This document shows, in pieces, positions 17,757 to 26,552 of a stretch of DNA of 64,000 bases (the stretch's first letter is position 1; each line of letters begins with the position of its first letter). The notes beneath the pieces are model-generated. The model saw only the letters and a list, made by a program, of their open reading frames with translations, searched no databases and was not told where the DNA came from. Position numbers and translations under genes: made by a program. Source of the DNA: CAVRQM01 sp963838805 (GTDB taxonomy: Bacteria; Pseudomonadota; Alphaproteobacteria; Acetobacterales; Acetobacteraceae); NCBI GenBank assembly GCA_963838805.1, contig CAWISK010000006.1, positions 473,566 to 537,565 on the forward strand, given 5' to 3'.

Positions 17757-19433
17757 CTATCTCACGGTCACGCGTACGGACCGCGAGGGGATGCCGTTGG
17801 CCACCACCTCGAGAACGCCGGGGCCGGATTCGACCGTGTCCGGCACATCGAACGACGTCGTCACGATCTTGCTTCCGGTCGCAACGCCCGAACTCGTCCA
17901 GTCATGCGTGCGGCAGTAAAAGACGTGGCCCGTGGCATCGTTCGTCACCCGCACCAGCGGATAGTTGGTGGGGGCCGCGAATTCGTCGCCGAACGCATTG
18001 GCCTGCGACAGTCCGCTGAATCGCTTGCCGGAAATCTTGTAGAGCCCGCCTGCGGAGATCGTCGCCGGGAAGGTCGTGACGACCGGCGCCCAGTCCGGTG
18101 CTGGGTTGCCGGTGGCCGAGGTGTAGAGGCCGACGCCGCCCACGATCGTCTCGCCAGATGGCAGTCCGAGCAGGTTGAGCGAGTTGCCGCAGGTCTGCAC
18201 ATCGACCGGTTCCAGCGGGAAGTTCGTGCCGTCGAACTCGTAGAGGTGATAGATCTGCACCGGGTTGCCGCCGCACGCGGCAGGCTGCGGACTGACCGCT
18301 GCGGCCGTGTGCAGCCTGATGCTGGCCGACATGGGCGTGTGGGTCTGCATCAGATGCTCCAGGCGCCGTGCCCGCGTGTCCGCGCTCTCGTCGATGCCGT
18401 TGGTGTTCGCCTCCACCAGCACGTTGCCGTTCGGCAGCAGCACCGCGTATTCGTCGCCCGCATCATCGCCGGATTGGAAATCCGGCCCCGGAACCCAGGT
18501 GCCGGGATCGGTCGCCCGGCGGCCCGGGTGATAGATCGCGGTATGGCCTTCGGGGGCCTTCACCGGCACGGTGTTGATGGCGCCCGTCGCGAACACGGTT
18601 CCGTCCGGGCGCAGGAGCGCCGGGCCGATCTCGCCCGCCGGCTTGTAGTAATACGTGTGGCCGTCGTGCTTGAACGGTATCTTGTGCGCGTCGGGGCCGG
18701 TCGTCCAGGTGAACTTGAGGTTCGCGACCGTGCTGCCGTCGCTGATCCATTCGCCCGTCAGGCCGGTGGAGGATGGCAGATACCGCTCCGAGTGCGGGGC
18801 GTTGTATACGTCCACCGTCAGGATCGAGCCGTCAGGCATCAGCGTCCAGCCTTCCTCGGCATTGTGGTCGGCCTTGCCGTCGGATTGCACGGGCAGCCAG
18901 GTGAGCGTCTTGGGATCAAGCAGGGCCTGCCGCCGCGTCAGCTTCGCGCCCAGCAGGAATCTTCCGTTCGCGAGCACCGTGCCGGGCGAGTCGCCGATGG
19001 CGGTCCAGTCGCGCGGGCCTGGAAATACGGTCCAGCTATTCGCCCGGGGATCATAGATCGCGCTGGTGGTGGTCAGCTTGAACACGAGCTTCGTGTCGGC
19101 CTTGTTCACCAGGTATTCGCCGCCCGCAATCAGCAGCCTTCCATCGGGCAGCACAGCGCCGCTGTTCGCATAGGGGCCGTAGCCCACAGGCAGGCTCGCG
19201 ACCGACGACCAGGTGCCGTTCTGGTAGCTGCCATAGGCGTCCGGCGTGAACTTGTACCAATCGTAGATGCCGCCGCCCTGGAACAGCACCGACCCGTCTG
19301 TCATCAGGAAGCCGTAGACCACCCCGTCAGACGGTGGCGGATTGACCAGCGTCGTCACGGTCTGCGCCGATGCCGCGGCCGAGAGCAGACAGAGTACGGT
19401 TGACGTCGCGAGCACGTTTCGTAGCTTCGGCAT
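17757..19433 (-). CDS. secreted kelch-repeat protein, galactose oxidase-like fold
   Basis: 558-residue exported beta-propeller. The ATG at 19433 gives a signal peptide (MPKLRNVLATSTVLCLLSAA, cut after SAQ); a longer frame begins at 19466. Kelch-like repeats recur, e.g. 'SGAVLPDGRLLIAGGEYL', 'GTVLANGRFLLGAKL', 'WTLMPDGSILTVDVYN', 'ALLRPDGTVFATGAIN' and 'YAVLLPNGNVLVEANTN'. The C-terminal domain, with 'YPLVRVTNDATGHVFYCRTH', resembles the immunoglobulin-like last domain of galactose oxidase-type proteins. The Cys-Tyr copper site of true galactose oxidase cannot be confirmed, so enzymatic activity is open. It stands alone in the minus orientation. Confidence 0.72.
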   Translation of the reverse strand: MPKLRNVLATSTVLCLLSAAASAQTVTTLVNPPPSDGVVYGFLMTDGSVLFQGGGIYDWYKFTPDAYGSYQNGTWSSVASLPVGYGPYANSGAVLPDGRLLIAGGEYLVNKADTKLVFKLTTTSAIYDPRANSWTVFPGPRDWTAIGDSPGTVLANGRFLLGAKLTRRQALLDPKTLTWLPVQSDGKADHNAEEGWTLMPDGSILTVDVYNAPHSERYLPSSTGLTGEWISDGSTVANLKFTWTTGPDAHKIPFKHDGHTYYYKPAGEIGPALLRPDGTVFATGAINTVPVKAPEGHTAIYHPGRRATDPGTWVPGPDFQSGDDAGDEYAVLLPNGNVLVEANTNGIDESADTRARRLEHLMQTHTPMSASIRLHTAAAVSPQPAACGGNPVQIYHLYEFDGTNFPLEPVDVQTCGNSLNLLGLPSGETIVGGVGLYTSATGNPAPDWAPVVTTFPATISAGGLYKISGKRFSGLSQANAFGDEFAAPTNYPLVRVTNDATGHVFYCRTHDWTSSGVATGSKIVTTSFDVPDTVESGPGVLEVVANGIPSRSVRVTVR

Positions 19434-19635
19434 GACGCTTCTTCCCCGTTTGTTGCGCCGCGACATTGGCCGCCCATCCGGCGGCTGCCGTTTCGGCCCC
19501 GCGCCTTAATCATCTCCTAGCCCGAAGACGATCCTCCTATCAAACGTATCGGGGATGAACTCCATTCACGATCCGGAGATGAACGGGGCACCCGCCCGTT
19601 TTGGCGGCATATCCAGGCTCTGCTAAACCGCGCCC

Positions 19636-21277
19636 ATGCTGCGCCTGACCGACCTGAAGCTGCCGCTGGACCATGCGGAAGACGACCTCGCGGCGGCGAT
19701 CCGGCGGCGGCTCGGCATCGCCTCGGGCGACCTGCTCGGCTACAGCACCGTCCGCCGCAATTACGACGCGCGGCGCAGGGGGGCGATCGCGCTGGTCTAT
19801 ACGGTCGATGCCGGGGTGCGGGACGAGGCCGCCGTGCTCATCCGGACCCAAGGCGATCCGCACGTCACCGCCGCCCCCGACGCTGCATACCGCTTCGTCG
19901 CCCGCGCGCCAGCGAGCCTCGTCCGAGCGCCCGGTGGTGATCGGCGCCGGTCCCTGCGGCCTGTTCGCCGGGCTGCTGCTGGCGCAGATGGGCTTCCGCC
20001 CGATCATCCTCGAACGCGGCCGCATGGTCCGCCCGCGCACGCGCGACACCTGGGGCCTGTGGCGCCGCGGCGTGCTCGACCCGGAGTCCAACGTGCAGTT
20101 CGGCGAGGGCGGTGCCGGCACCTTCTCCGACGGCAAGCTGCACAGCCAGATCAGCGATCCGCAGCATCTCGGCCGCAAGGTGCTGACCGAGTTCGTCGCA
20201 GCCGGCGCGCCGCCCGAGATCCTCTATGTCGGCAAGCCGCATATCGGCACGTTCCGCCTGGTGGCGATGGTCGAATCCATGCGCGCGAGCATCGAGGCGC
20301 TGGGCGGCGAATACCGCTTCGAAACCCGGGTCGCCGATCTGGATATCGCGACCGCGCCCGACGGCACGCGACACCTGTGCCGCGTGATCCTGGCCGATGG
20401 CAGCACAATTCCCGCACGTCACGTCGTCCTGGCGGTGGGACACAGCGCGCGCGACACCTTCGCCATGCTGCACGAGCGCCGCGTGCGTCTGGAGGCCAAG
20501 CCGTTCTCGATCGGCGCGCGCATCGAGCATCCGCAATCGCTGATCGACCGCTGCCGCTTCGGCCCGCAGGCCGGCCATCCGCTGCTCGGCGCCGCCGACT
20601 ACAAGCTGGTGCATCACACCGGCTTCGGGCGCAACGTGTACAGCTTCTGCATGTGCCCCGGCGGCACGGTGGTCGCCGCGACCTCGGAACCGGGTCGCGT
20701 CGTGACCAACGGCATGAGCCAGTACTCGCGCAACGAACGCAACGCCAATGCCGGCATCGTCGTCGATGTCTCGCCCTCCGATTTTCCGGGCGGTCCGCTG
20801 GCCGGCATCGAGTTCCAGCGCCATTGGGAAAGCCGCGCCTTCGCTGCCGGCGGAGGCGGCTACGCGGCCCCGGCGCAGCGCGTCGGCGACTTTCTCGCCG
20901 GACGCGCCTCGCCCGCGCTGGGGTCGGTGGTTCCGTCCTACCGGCCCGGCGTCACGCCCGGCGATCTGGCGGCCTGCCTGCCCGATTTCGTGGTGGCGGC
21001 GATGCGCGAGGCGCTGCCCGCCTTCGACCGGCGGATTCCGGGCTTCGCCATGGAGGATGCGGTGCTGACCGGGGTGGAGACACGCACCTCCTCGGCCCTG
21101 CGCATCCCGCGCGGCGCAGATTTCCAGAGCACGAACACCGAAGGCCTCTATCCCGCGGGCGAGGGCGCGGGCTATGCCGGCGGCATCCTGTCGGCGGGCG
21201 TCGACGGCATCCGCGTGGCGCAGGCGGTGGCGCTGCGCATGGTGGCCGAGCACGCCGCCTTGGCAGAGACGACATGA
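19636..21277 (+). CDS. FAD-dependent dehydrogenase, COG2509-type (frame break)
   Basis: Predicted flavoprotein dehydrogenase. The N-terminal domain 'MLRLTDLKLPLDHAEDDLAA', 'YSTVRRNYDARRRGAIALVY' is typical of this family. After a one-base frame break near 19910-19930 the FAD Rossmann motif follows: 'PVVIGAGPCGLFAGLLLAQM', then 'GEGGAGTFSDGKLHSQISD', 'GHSARDTFAMLHERRV', 'FCMCPGGTVVAATSEPG' and the closing 'YPAGEGAGYAGGILSAGVDG'. The set of motifs is complete when both frames are joined (about 546 residues). Its redox substrate is unknown in all family members I recall. Followed after 13 bases by the keto-deoxyarabonate dehydratase gene. Confidence 0.8.
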
Positions 21278-21290
21278 GGGGACGCAAGGA

Positions 21291-22223
21291 ATGAGCGGCA
21301 AGCCCGGCCAACGGCCATTCCGGGGGGTCTTCCCGGTCGTGCCCACGACCTTCGACGAACAGGGTGCGCTCGACCTGGACAGCCAGCGCCGCTGCGTCGA
21401 TTTCATGATCGACGCCGGCTCCGACGGGCTGTGCATCCTCGCCAATTTCTCCGAGCAGTTCGTGCTGTCCGACGAGGAAAGGGACACGCTGATCGCGGCC
21501 ATCCTGAAGCATGTCGCCGGGCGCGTGCCGGTGATCGTCACCACCACGCATTTCAGCTCCCGGATCTGCGCCGAGCGCAGCCGCCGCGCGCAGGACGAAG
21601 GGGCGGCGATGGTGATGGTGATGCCGCCCTATCACGGCGCCACCATCCGCGCGGGCGAGGGCCAGATCGAGGCGTTCCTGCGCACCCTGTCCGATGCGCT
21701 CGCCATTCCCGTCATGGTCCAGGACGCGCCGGTGGCGGGCACGCCGCTTTCCGCCGCGTTCCTGGCGCGCATGGCGCGCGAGATCGAGCGCGTGGCCTAT
21801 TTCAAGATCGAGAGCGCCGGTGCGGCAGCGAAGCTGCGCGAACTGGTGCGACTGGGCGGCGACGCGGTCGAAGGGCCGTGGGACGGCGAGGAGGCGATCA
21901 CCCTGTTGCCGGACATGGACGCGGGTGCGACCGGCAGCATGACCGGCGGCGGCTATCCCGACGGCATCGGCCCGATCATCCGCGACTATCTGGCCGGAAG
22001 GCGCGAGGCGGCGGTGGAGGGCTATGCGCGCTGGCTGCCGCTCATCAACTACGAGAACCGGCAATGCGGGCTGCTGGCGGCCAAGGCGCTGATGCTGGAG
22101 GGCGGGGTGATCGCCTGCGACGCGCCGCGCCATCCGGTGCTGCCGCTGCACCCGGAGATTCGGGCCGGGCTGATCGAGACGGCGCGCCGCCTCGATCCGC
22201 TGGTTCTGCGTTGGGGCCGATAA
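21291..22223 (+). CDS. L-2-keto-3-deoxyarabonate dehydratase-like DHDPS-family protein
   Basis: 310-residue class I aldolase-fold enzyme. The N-terminus 'GVFPVVPTTFDEQGALDLDS' and 'GSDGLCILANFSEQFVLSDE' is very close to the L-KDA dehydratases of azospirilla, which convert L-2-keto-3-deoxyarabonate to 2-oxoglutarate semialdehyde. The Schiff-base Lys is in 'ERVAYFKIESAG' (K at about residue 170). 'TTTHFSSRICAERSRRAQDE' and 'MVMVMPPYHGATIRAGEG' are shared features. The ATG at 21291 has a purine-rich ribosome site. The next gene encodes the enzyme that would use the product, which strongly supports the assignment within the non-phosphorylating pentose or sugar-acid pathway. Confidence 0.82.
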   Translation: MSGKPGQRPFRGVFPVVPTTFDEQGALDLDSQRRCVDFMIDAGSDGLCILANFSEQFVLSDEERDTLIAAILKHVAGRVPVIVTTTHFSSRICAERSRRAQDEGAAMVMVMPPYHGATIRAGEGQIEAFLRTLSDALAIPVMVQDAPVAGTPLSAAFLARMAREIERVAYFKIESAGAAAKLRELVRLGGDAVEGPWDGEEAITLLPDMDAGATGSMTGGGYPDGIGPIIRDYLAGRREAAVEGYARWLPLINYENRQCGLLAAKALMLEGGVIACDAPRHPVLPLHPEIRAGLIETARRLDPLVLRWGR

Positions 22224-22246
22224 GAAAACGCGAGGGGAGAAGCCAC

Positions 22247-23833
22247 ATGGACCTGACGGGCGAGATGCTGATCGGCGCCGATGCGGTGCGCGGCACCGAG
22301 GCGCCGTTGCGCGCGACCGAAGCGGCCTCCGGCGAAACCCTGGCGCCGGACTACGGCGGGGCGGACGCCGCGCAGATCGAGCGGGTCTGCGCGCTCGCCT
22401 GGTCGGCGTTCGACCGCTACCGCGAAACCGGGCTGGAGGAGCGGGCCCGCTTCCTGGAGGCAATTGCGCAGCACATCCTCGACATCGGCGATGCGCTGGT
22501 GGAGCGCGCCTGTGCGGAGACCGGCTTGCCGCGCGCGCGGATCGAGGGCGAGCGCGCTCGCACCGTAGGCCAGTTGCGCCTGTTCGCCTCGGTGGTGCGC
22601 GAAGGCGGCTGGATCGGGGCGCGGATCGACCCCGCGCTGCCGGACCGCAAGCCGTTGCCGCGTGCCGATCTGCGGCTGCGCCACATCGCACTCGGGCCGG
22701 TCGTGGTGTTCGGCGCCAGCAACTTCCCGCTCGCCTTCTCGGTCGCGGGCGGCGACACCGCCTCGGCGCTGGCCGCAGGCTGCCCGGTCATCGTCAAGGC
22801 GCATCGCGCCCATCCCGGCACGTCGGAGCTGGTGGGCCGCGCCATCCAGGCTGCCGCGCGCGAATGCGGGATGCCGGAGGGCGTGTTCTCCCTGGTGTTC
22901 GGCGCCGGAAGCTGGGTGGGCAGCGCGCTGGTCGCGGATTGGCGGGTCAAGGCGGTGGGCTTCACCGGCTCGCGCTCCGGCGGGCAGGCGCTGATGCGCG
23001 TCGCCGCCGGGCGGCCGGAACCGATCCCGGTCTATGCGGAAATGAGCAGCATCAATCCGGTGGTCCTGCTGCCGGGCGCGCTCGCATCGCGGGCCGCCGC
23101 CATCGCCAAGGGTTTCATCGGCTCACTGACGCTGGGTGCGGGCCAGTTCTGCACCAATCCGGGCCTGATCCTGGCGCTGGACGGGGCGGGGCTGGACAGC
23201 TTTCTCGCCAGCGCCGCCGAGCTGCTGGGTGCCAATCCGGCCGCGACGATGCTGCATCCGGGCATCTTCCAGGCCTATCAGGAAGGGGTGCGGCGGCTGG
23301 AGGGCAACGGCCGGGTGCGGCTGGTCGCGCGCGGCCAGGCCGCGACCGGCGCCAATCGCGGCCAGTCGGCGCTGTTCGAGACGAGTGGCCGGGACTTCCT
23401 GGCCGATCCGGCGCTGCGTGAGGAGGTGTTCGGCGCCTCGTCGCTGGTGGTCCGCTGCCGCGACCTGCGCGAGATCGCCGCACTCATCGAGGCACAGGAG
23501 GGGCAGCTCACCCTGACCCTGCATATGGACGATGCCGACCTCGCCGCTGCGCGCGCGCTCCTGCCGATCCTGGAGCGCAAGGCGGGGCGGGTGCTGGTCA
23601 ATGGCTGGCCGACCGGCGTCGAGGTGGGACACGCGATGGTCCATGGCGGCCCGTTCCCGGCCACGTCGGATTCGAGGACGACCTCGGTCGGCAGCCTCGC
23701 GATCCGCCGCTTCCTGCGTCCGGTCTGCTATCAGGATGTGCCGTCGGGCTTGCTTCCGGAGGTGCTGCGCGACGGCAATCCGGCCCATGTCTGGCGGCGC
23801 GTCGATGGGGTTCTGACGCCGCCGGGGGAGTAG
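22247..23833 (+). CDS. 2,5-dioxovalerate (2-oxoglutarate semialdehyde) dehydrogenase
   Basis: 528-residue NAD(P)-dependent aldehyde dehydrogenase. The family signature includes 'GPVVVFGASNFPLAFSVAGG', 'AGCPVIVKAHRAHPGTSELV', 'VGFTGSRSGGQALM', the catalytic Glu in 'PVYAEMSSINPVVLLPGA' and the catalytic Cys in 'LGAGQFCTNPGLILAL'. The HRAHPGTSE and MSSINPV elements are those of the 2-oxoglutarate semialdehyde dehydrogenase subgroup rather than of general aldehyde dehydrogenases. It oxidises the product of the preceding dehydratase to 2-oxoglutarate, feeding the TCA cycle. Start ATG 22247 follows GAGGGGAGAAG. Together with the dehydratase it forms a two-gene operon; no regulator is adjacent. Confidence 0.85.
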   Translation: MDLTGEMLIGADAVRGTEAPLRATEAASGETLAPDYGGADAAQIERVCALAWSAFDRYRETGLEERARFLEAIAQHILDIGDALVERACAETGLPRARIEGERARTVGQLRLFASVVREGGWIGARIDPALPDRKPLPRADLRLRHIALGPVVVFGASNFPLAFSVAGGDTASALAAGCPVIVKAHRAHPGTSELVGRAIQAAARECGMPEGVFSLVFGAGSWVGSALVADWRVKAVGFTGSRSGGQALMRVAAGRPEPIPVYAEMSSINPVVLLPGALASRAAAIAKGFIGSLTLGAGQFCTNPGLILALDGAGLDSFLASAAELLGANPAATMLHPGIFQAYQEGVRRLEGNGRVRLVARGQAATGANRGQSALFETSGRDFLADPALREEVFGASSLVVRCRDLREIAALIEAQEGQLTLTLHMDDADLAAARALLPILERKAGRVLVNGWPTGVEVGHAMVHGGPFPATSDSRTTSVGSLAIRRFLRPVCYQDVPSGLLPEVLRDGNPAHVWRRVDGVLTPPGE

Positions 23834-23844
23834 AGGGTACATCC

Positions 23845-24204
23845 ATGAAGACGCTCGTTTTGGCCGCAGCGCTGTTGGGGCTGGCACGACCAGCGGTGTC
23901 TCACGCCGCGGCACCCGTCAGCGGTGCCAATGACTACCCGACCGCGGCGCGGGCCGACTACGTGTTCGCCTGCATGAACGTCAATGGCGGGACGCAGGAG
24001 GCGCTGCGTCGCTGCTCCTGCTCGATCGACGTGATCGCCGCGGCGCTGCCGTACGACCAGTACGAGCTGGCCGACACGGTGCTGCGGATGCGGCAGATGA
24101 CCGGGGGCGGCTATCTTAAGCAGGAGTTCCAGGTGCAGAAGGCGAACAAGATCGTCGAGACGTTGCGCGAGGCGCAGGCGGAGGCGGAGGTGCGCTGCTT
24201 CTGA
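23845..24204 (+). CDS. small secreted Cys-containing protein next to the xox locus
   Basis: 119-residue exported protein. Signal peptide 'MKTLVLAAALLGLARPAVSH' (cut after SHA). The mature part has four Cys (ADYVFACMN, RRCSCSIDV and C-terminal RCF) and a helical 'ELADTVLRMRQMTGGGY' and 'VQKANKIVETLREAQAEAEV' segment. I recognise the type as one found near quinoprotein dehydrogenase genes, but no function is known to me. It lies 11 bases after the sugar-acid dehydrogenase gene, but faces the SoxYZ-like gene across a repeat, so which unit it belongs to is unclear. Confidence 0.65.
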   Translation: MKTLVLAAALLGLARPAVSHAAAPVSGANDYPTAARADYVFACMNVNGGTQEALRRCSCSIDVIAAALPYDQYELADTVLRMRQMTGGGYLKQEFQVQKANKIVETLREAQAEAEVRCF

Positions 24205-24206
24205 AT

Positions 24207-24305
24207 CGTCATGGCGAGGAGCAAAGCGACGTGGCCATCCAGGCCCGCCGCACCGTGCTGCCCGCCTGGATCGCCACGCCGCCAAGCGGCGGCTCGCGAT
24301 GACGG
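24207..24305. repeat. intergenic inverted-repeat element
   Basis: The gap between two convergent genes is an imperfect inverted repeat of about 99 bases. The left arm starts CGTCATGGCGAGGAGCAAAG (24207) and the right arm ends GGCGGCTCGCGATGACG (24304); the inner parts CATCCAGGC and GCCTGGAT also pair. Sequences of this form, built on GGCGAGGAG...CTCGCGATGACG, are dispersed between genes in many alphaproteobacteria. It may fold into a long hairpin at the mRNA 3' ends. Confidence 0.65.
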
Positions 24306-24333
24306 TCGTAACGGTGTGCTTAGGACCCGCCCC

Positions 24334-25164
24334 TCACGCCGCCGAATTGACCACCGGCCACTCGCCCTTGAAATCGCCGCCCTCATTGTCCCTGGCCTCG
24401 GCGCGCAGCGCATGGATGGGGCCGGGCGGCAACGGGAAACGGAATTGCGGGTTCTCCGAAATCGAAATCCCGAGATCGATTGAGAACAGCAGTTGATCGT
24501 CAGCGGCGACGCGCAGCCTGCTAATGAAATGCGCTGGCACGTACAGGCGCGTCAGCTGGTCCATCTGCATCCCCGAGTTGTTGGGATGACGGATCATCAG
24601 CAGCGCCGACCGCGCGGCCCCGGCGCCCGGATCGGCCGGAAACTGGCGCAGCCGCATCGTGCCGAGCGGCGGGCCGCCCGACTGCGCGGTGGCGGCGGGC
24701 GCCGAGCAGCCTCCCGCCGCTTTCACGTAGCGCTTGGCCGCATAGAGCCGGCCATCACTCAGCTCGGCCACAAGATGGATGTTGGTGTAGGAATCGATGC
24801 GCACGCGGGTCGAGAACTGCGTGGGGCCGCGCGGCCCGAGCGAGATGGCGGCGGCGAGGGGCGAGGGGTTCTGGTCGATCACCAGGGTCAGCGTTCGCAC
24901 CCGTCTTGGATCATCGGGGGGAAGGGTGGCCCTCAGAGTGACTGGCACGATCGCCGCGTCCTCGGCCCGATACGGCGCGTCGATGGCCAGCAGAGCGCTG
25001 CCCTCCTGGATCGCGCGGCCGGCGAAGATCTGTGCCGCGAGATCGGGCCACGGATCGACCTGCTGCGTCGCCTGCGCCGCCGCCGGGTGACTGGCGTGCA
25101 GCAGAGGCGCCGGCGCCGCTGCCGCGGCGGCCAGCCATTGCAGCGTGGTGCGGCGGCCCGGCAT
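24334..25164 (-). CDS. quinoprotein dehydrogenase-associated SoxYZ-like carrier
   Basis: 276-residue exported protein. The ATG at 25164 gives 'MPGRRTTLQWLAAAAAAPAP' with paired Arg, a possible Tat or Sec signal. The mature part fuses a SoxY-like domain ('DPWPDLAAQIFAGRAIQEGS', 'TLVIDQNPSPLAAAISL', 'VELSDGRLYAAKRYVKAAGG', C in GGCSAP) with a C-terminal SoxZ-like domain ('RHPNNSGMQMDQLTRLYVPA', 'HFISRLRVAADDQLLFSIDL', 'SENPQFRFPLPPG'). Such fusions occur beside PQQ-dependent alcohol dehydrogenases; their role in maturation or electron transfer is unproven. It is the downstream member of a two-gene unit with the metallohydrolase, divergent from xoxF. Confidence 0.8.
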   Translation of the reverse strand: MPGRRTTLQWLAAAAAAPAPLLHASHPAAAQATQQVDPWPDLAAQIFAGRAIQEGSALLAIDAPYRAEDAAIVPVTLRATLPPDDPRRVRTLTLVIDQNPSPLAAAISLGPRGPTQFSTRVRIDSYTNIHLVAELSDGRLYAAKRYVKAAGGCSAPAATAQSGGPPLGTMRLRQFPADPGAGAARSALLMIRHPNNSGMQMDQLTRLYVPAHFISRLRVAADDQLLFSIDLGISISENPQFRFPLPPGPIHALRAEARDNEGGDFKGEWPVVNSAA

Positions 25165-25220
25165 GGCGATCTCCCTGCGTGCGCCCAGGCACATAGGCGG
25201 CGATCGCCGCCACGCCAAGT

Positions 25221-26147
25221 CTATTCCCATTCCAGCTCGCTGTACGCCTCGGTGGCGTTGCGCGGGTTGTAGTCGTCGAACAGCGCCCAGCGTGGTCGCT
25301 CGTCCTGCGCAATTTGTGGCACCGCTCGGACCAGCGGCGTGCCGTCTGCGATCAGCCGGCGGGCGTCGCGCGCCACCGCCGCCAGATAGCGGGCCTCGTC
25401 GCTGGCTGCTTGTGGCCAGGGGTCGATCACGCGACCGTGTCCGGGCACCACCCGCTTGGCTTCCACCCGCTCCAGCCGAGCCAGCACGGACTGCCAGCCC
25501 AGCAGGCTGCCATCGATGACCGGCACGTGCTGGCGGAACAGCAGGTCGCCCGCGAACAGCGTCCCGGTGGTCTCGTCCAGCACGGTCAGGTCGCAATCGG
25601 TATGCGCCGCCGGACTCCATGCGTCGAGGCGCAGCAAACGTCCGCCGAGGTCGAGGGTGAGCGTGTCCGTCACCAGCAGCGTCGGCGGGATGATCCGCAC
25701 GGCGGCGATCGCCGCGTCGCCGAGTTGCTCGCGGTATGAGTGCAAATAGTATTCGCCGCGCTCGGCAAGCGCGCGCGGGAGGTTGTGGTGTCCGACAAAT
25801 ACGGCGCCGCTGCTCGCGAACGCCGCGTTGCCGAACACGTGGTCCGGATGTTCGTGCGTGTTGATGACATAGCGCACCTCCCGGTCTGTCAGCGTCTCGA
25901 TGGCGGCATGCAGCGCGCGGCCGACCGCGACGCTGCCGCCGGTATCGATGACCGCGACCGCATCGTTGCCGATGACTACTCCAAGGTTGGCGATGTCGCC
26001 GGCATTGGCGGGCGTCGTCAGCGACACCGTCCCGAAATGCGCGAAGCAGCCGGGTGCCGCAGCGCGCAGCGACCCGAACTCCGCCGCGCGGGCGCTCCCC
26101 GCTGCCGATAGTGCAGCGCAGCAAAGGCAAAGGCCGCGCCGCGTCAT
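25221..26147 (-). CDS. quinoprotein relay system zinc metallohydrolase (MBL fold)
   Basis: 308-residue exported metallo-beta-lactamase-fold protein. The metal motif is 'YVINTHEHPDHVFGNAAF' (HxHxDH form THEHPDH), with further ligands in 'AHTDCDLTVLDETTG', 'LFAGDLLFRQHVPV' and 'VVPGHGRVIDPWP'. I place the start at ATG 26147 (MTRRGLCLCCAALSAAGSAR), which gives a signal peptide; the longer frame to 26264 runs into the xoxF upstream region. Family members accompany PQQ dehydrogenases and SoxYZ-like carriers; the reaction is not known. Divergent from xoxF across about 405 bases. Confidence 0.82.
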   Translation of the reverse strand: MTRRGLCLCCAALSAAGSARAAEFGSLRAAAPGCFAHFGTVSLTTPANAGDIANLGVVIGNDAVAVIDTGGSVAVGRALHAAIETLTDREVRYVINTHEHPDHVFGNAAFASSGAVFVGHHNLPRALAERGEYYLHSYREQLGDAAIAAVRIIPPTLLVTDTLTLDLGGRLLRLDAWSPAAHTDCDLTVLDETTGTLFAGDLLFRQHVPVIDGSLLGWQSVLARLERVEAKRVVPGHGRVIDPWPQAASDEARYLAAVARDARRLIADGTPLVRAVPQIAQDERPRWALFDDYNPRNATEAYSELEWE

Positions 26148-26552
26148 AAGACGGGCGGACGTGAACGCGGCGGGATCGGCCAGCGGCGAACGCCCCATGC
26201 TCGTTGACCCCCATGCCGCCCCGGCACCGATGTTACACGATGAAAGCCGCCGTCGTGTCTCCAAGTCCGCAAAAAAGCGATATAGACCCTTGCGGCCATC
26301 GAAAAAGCTATCATACCTTGCTGACGATCAACGGGCTTCAAGGGCACCTGCTTGCAAGGGAGGGCGGGATGTCCGGTCGAAGGCGCTGCGAGCGATACGG
26401 ATGCAGGCACGAACAGCACTGCGAACTGCCTGCTCGCGACGTTGTGACACGCTGCCGTTGATTGCTTCCCGTCAGGTGGTGGTTCGGGCCAAGCCCGTGG
26501 GCAACACTCATTGGTCCACGTTTGGCTCGTGTGGGCTACAAAGGGAGGAAAC
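26148..26552. promoter_or_regulatory. 405-bp divergent regulatory region upstream of xoxF
   Basis: No convincing gene lies here. It is less GC-rich than its surroundings in the middle. It holds two similar copies of an A-tract motif (26271-26325, listed separately), and ends with a strong ribosome site AAGGGAGGA before the xoxF ATG. It must contain the promoters for xoxF and for the divergent metallohydrolase gene. Small open frames inside it have no recognisable product. Confidence 0.6.
26271..26325. promoter_or_regulatory. tandem A-tract motif, candidate xoxF regulator site
   Basis: Copy 1 AAAAAGCGATATAGACCCTTGC begins at 26272 (core given in part: AAAAAGCGATATA) and copy 2 AAAAAGCTATCATACCTTGC begins at 26302. 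Both share AAAAAGC-AT---A--CCTTGC. The 30-base spacing is about three helical turns, as for cooperative dimer binding. The site is about 230-280 bases upstream of the xoxF ATG. Function is inferred. Confidence 0.4.

Noticed and set aside
26204..26461. Possible 85-residue gene upstream of xoxF
   Set aside because: No ribosome site, no similarity, unusual composition, and it covers the candidate regulatory repeats.
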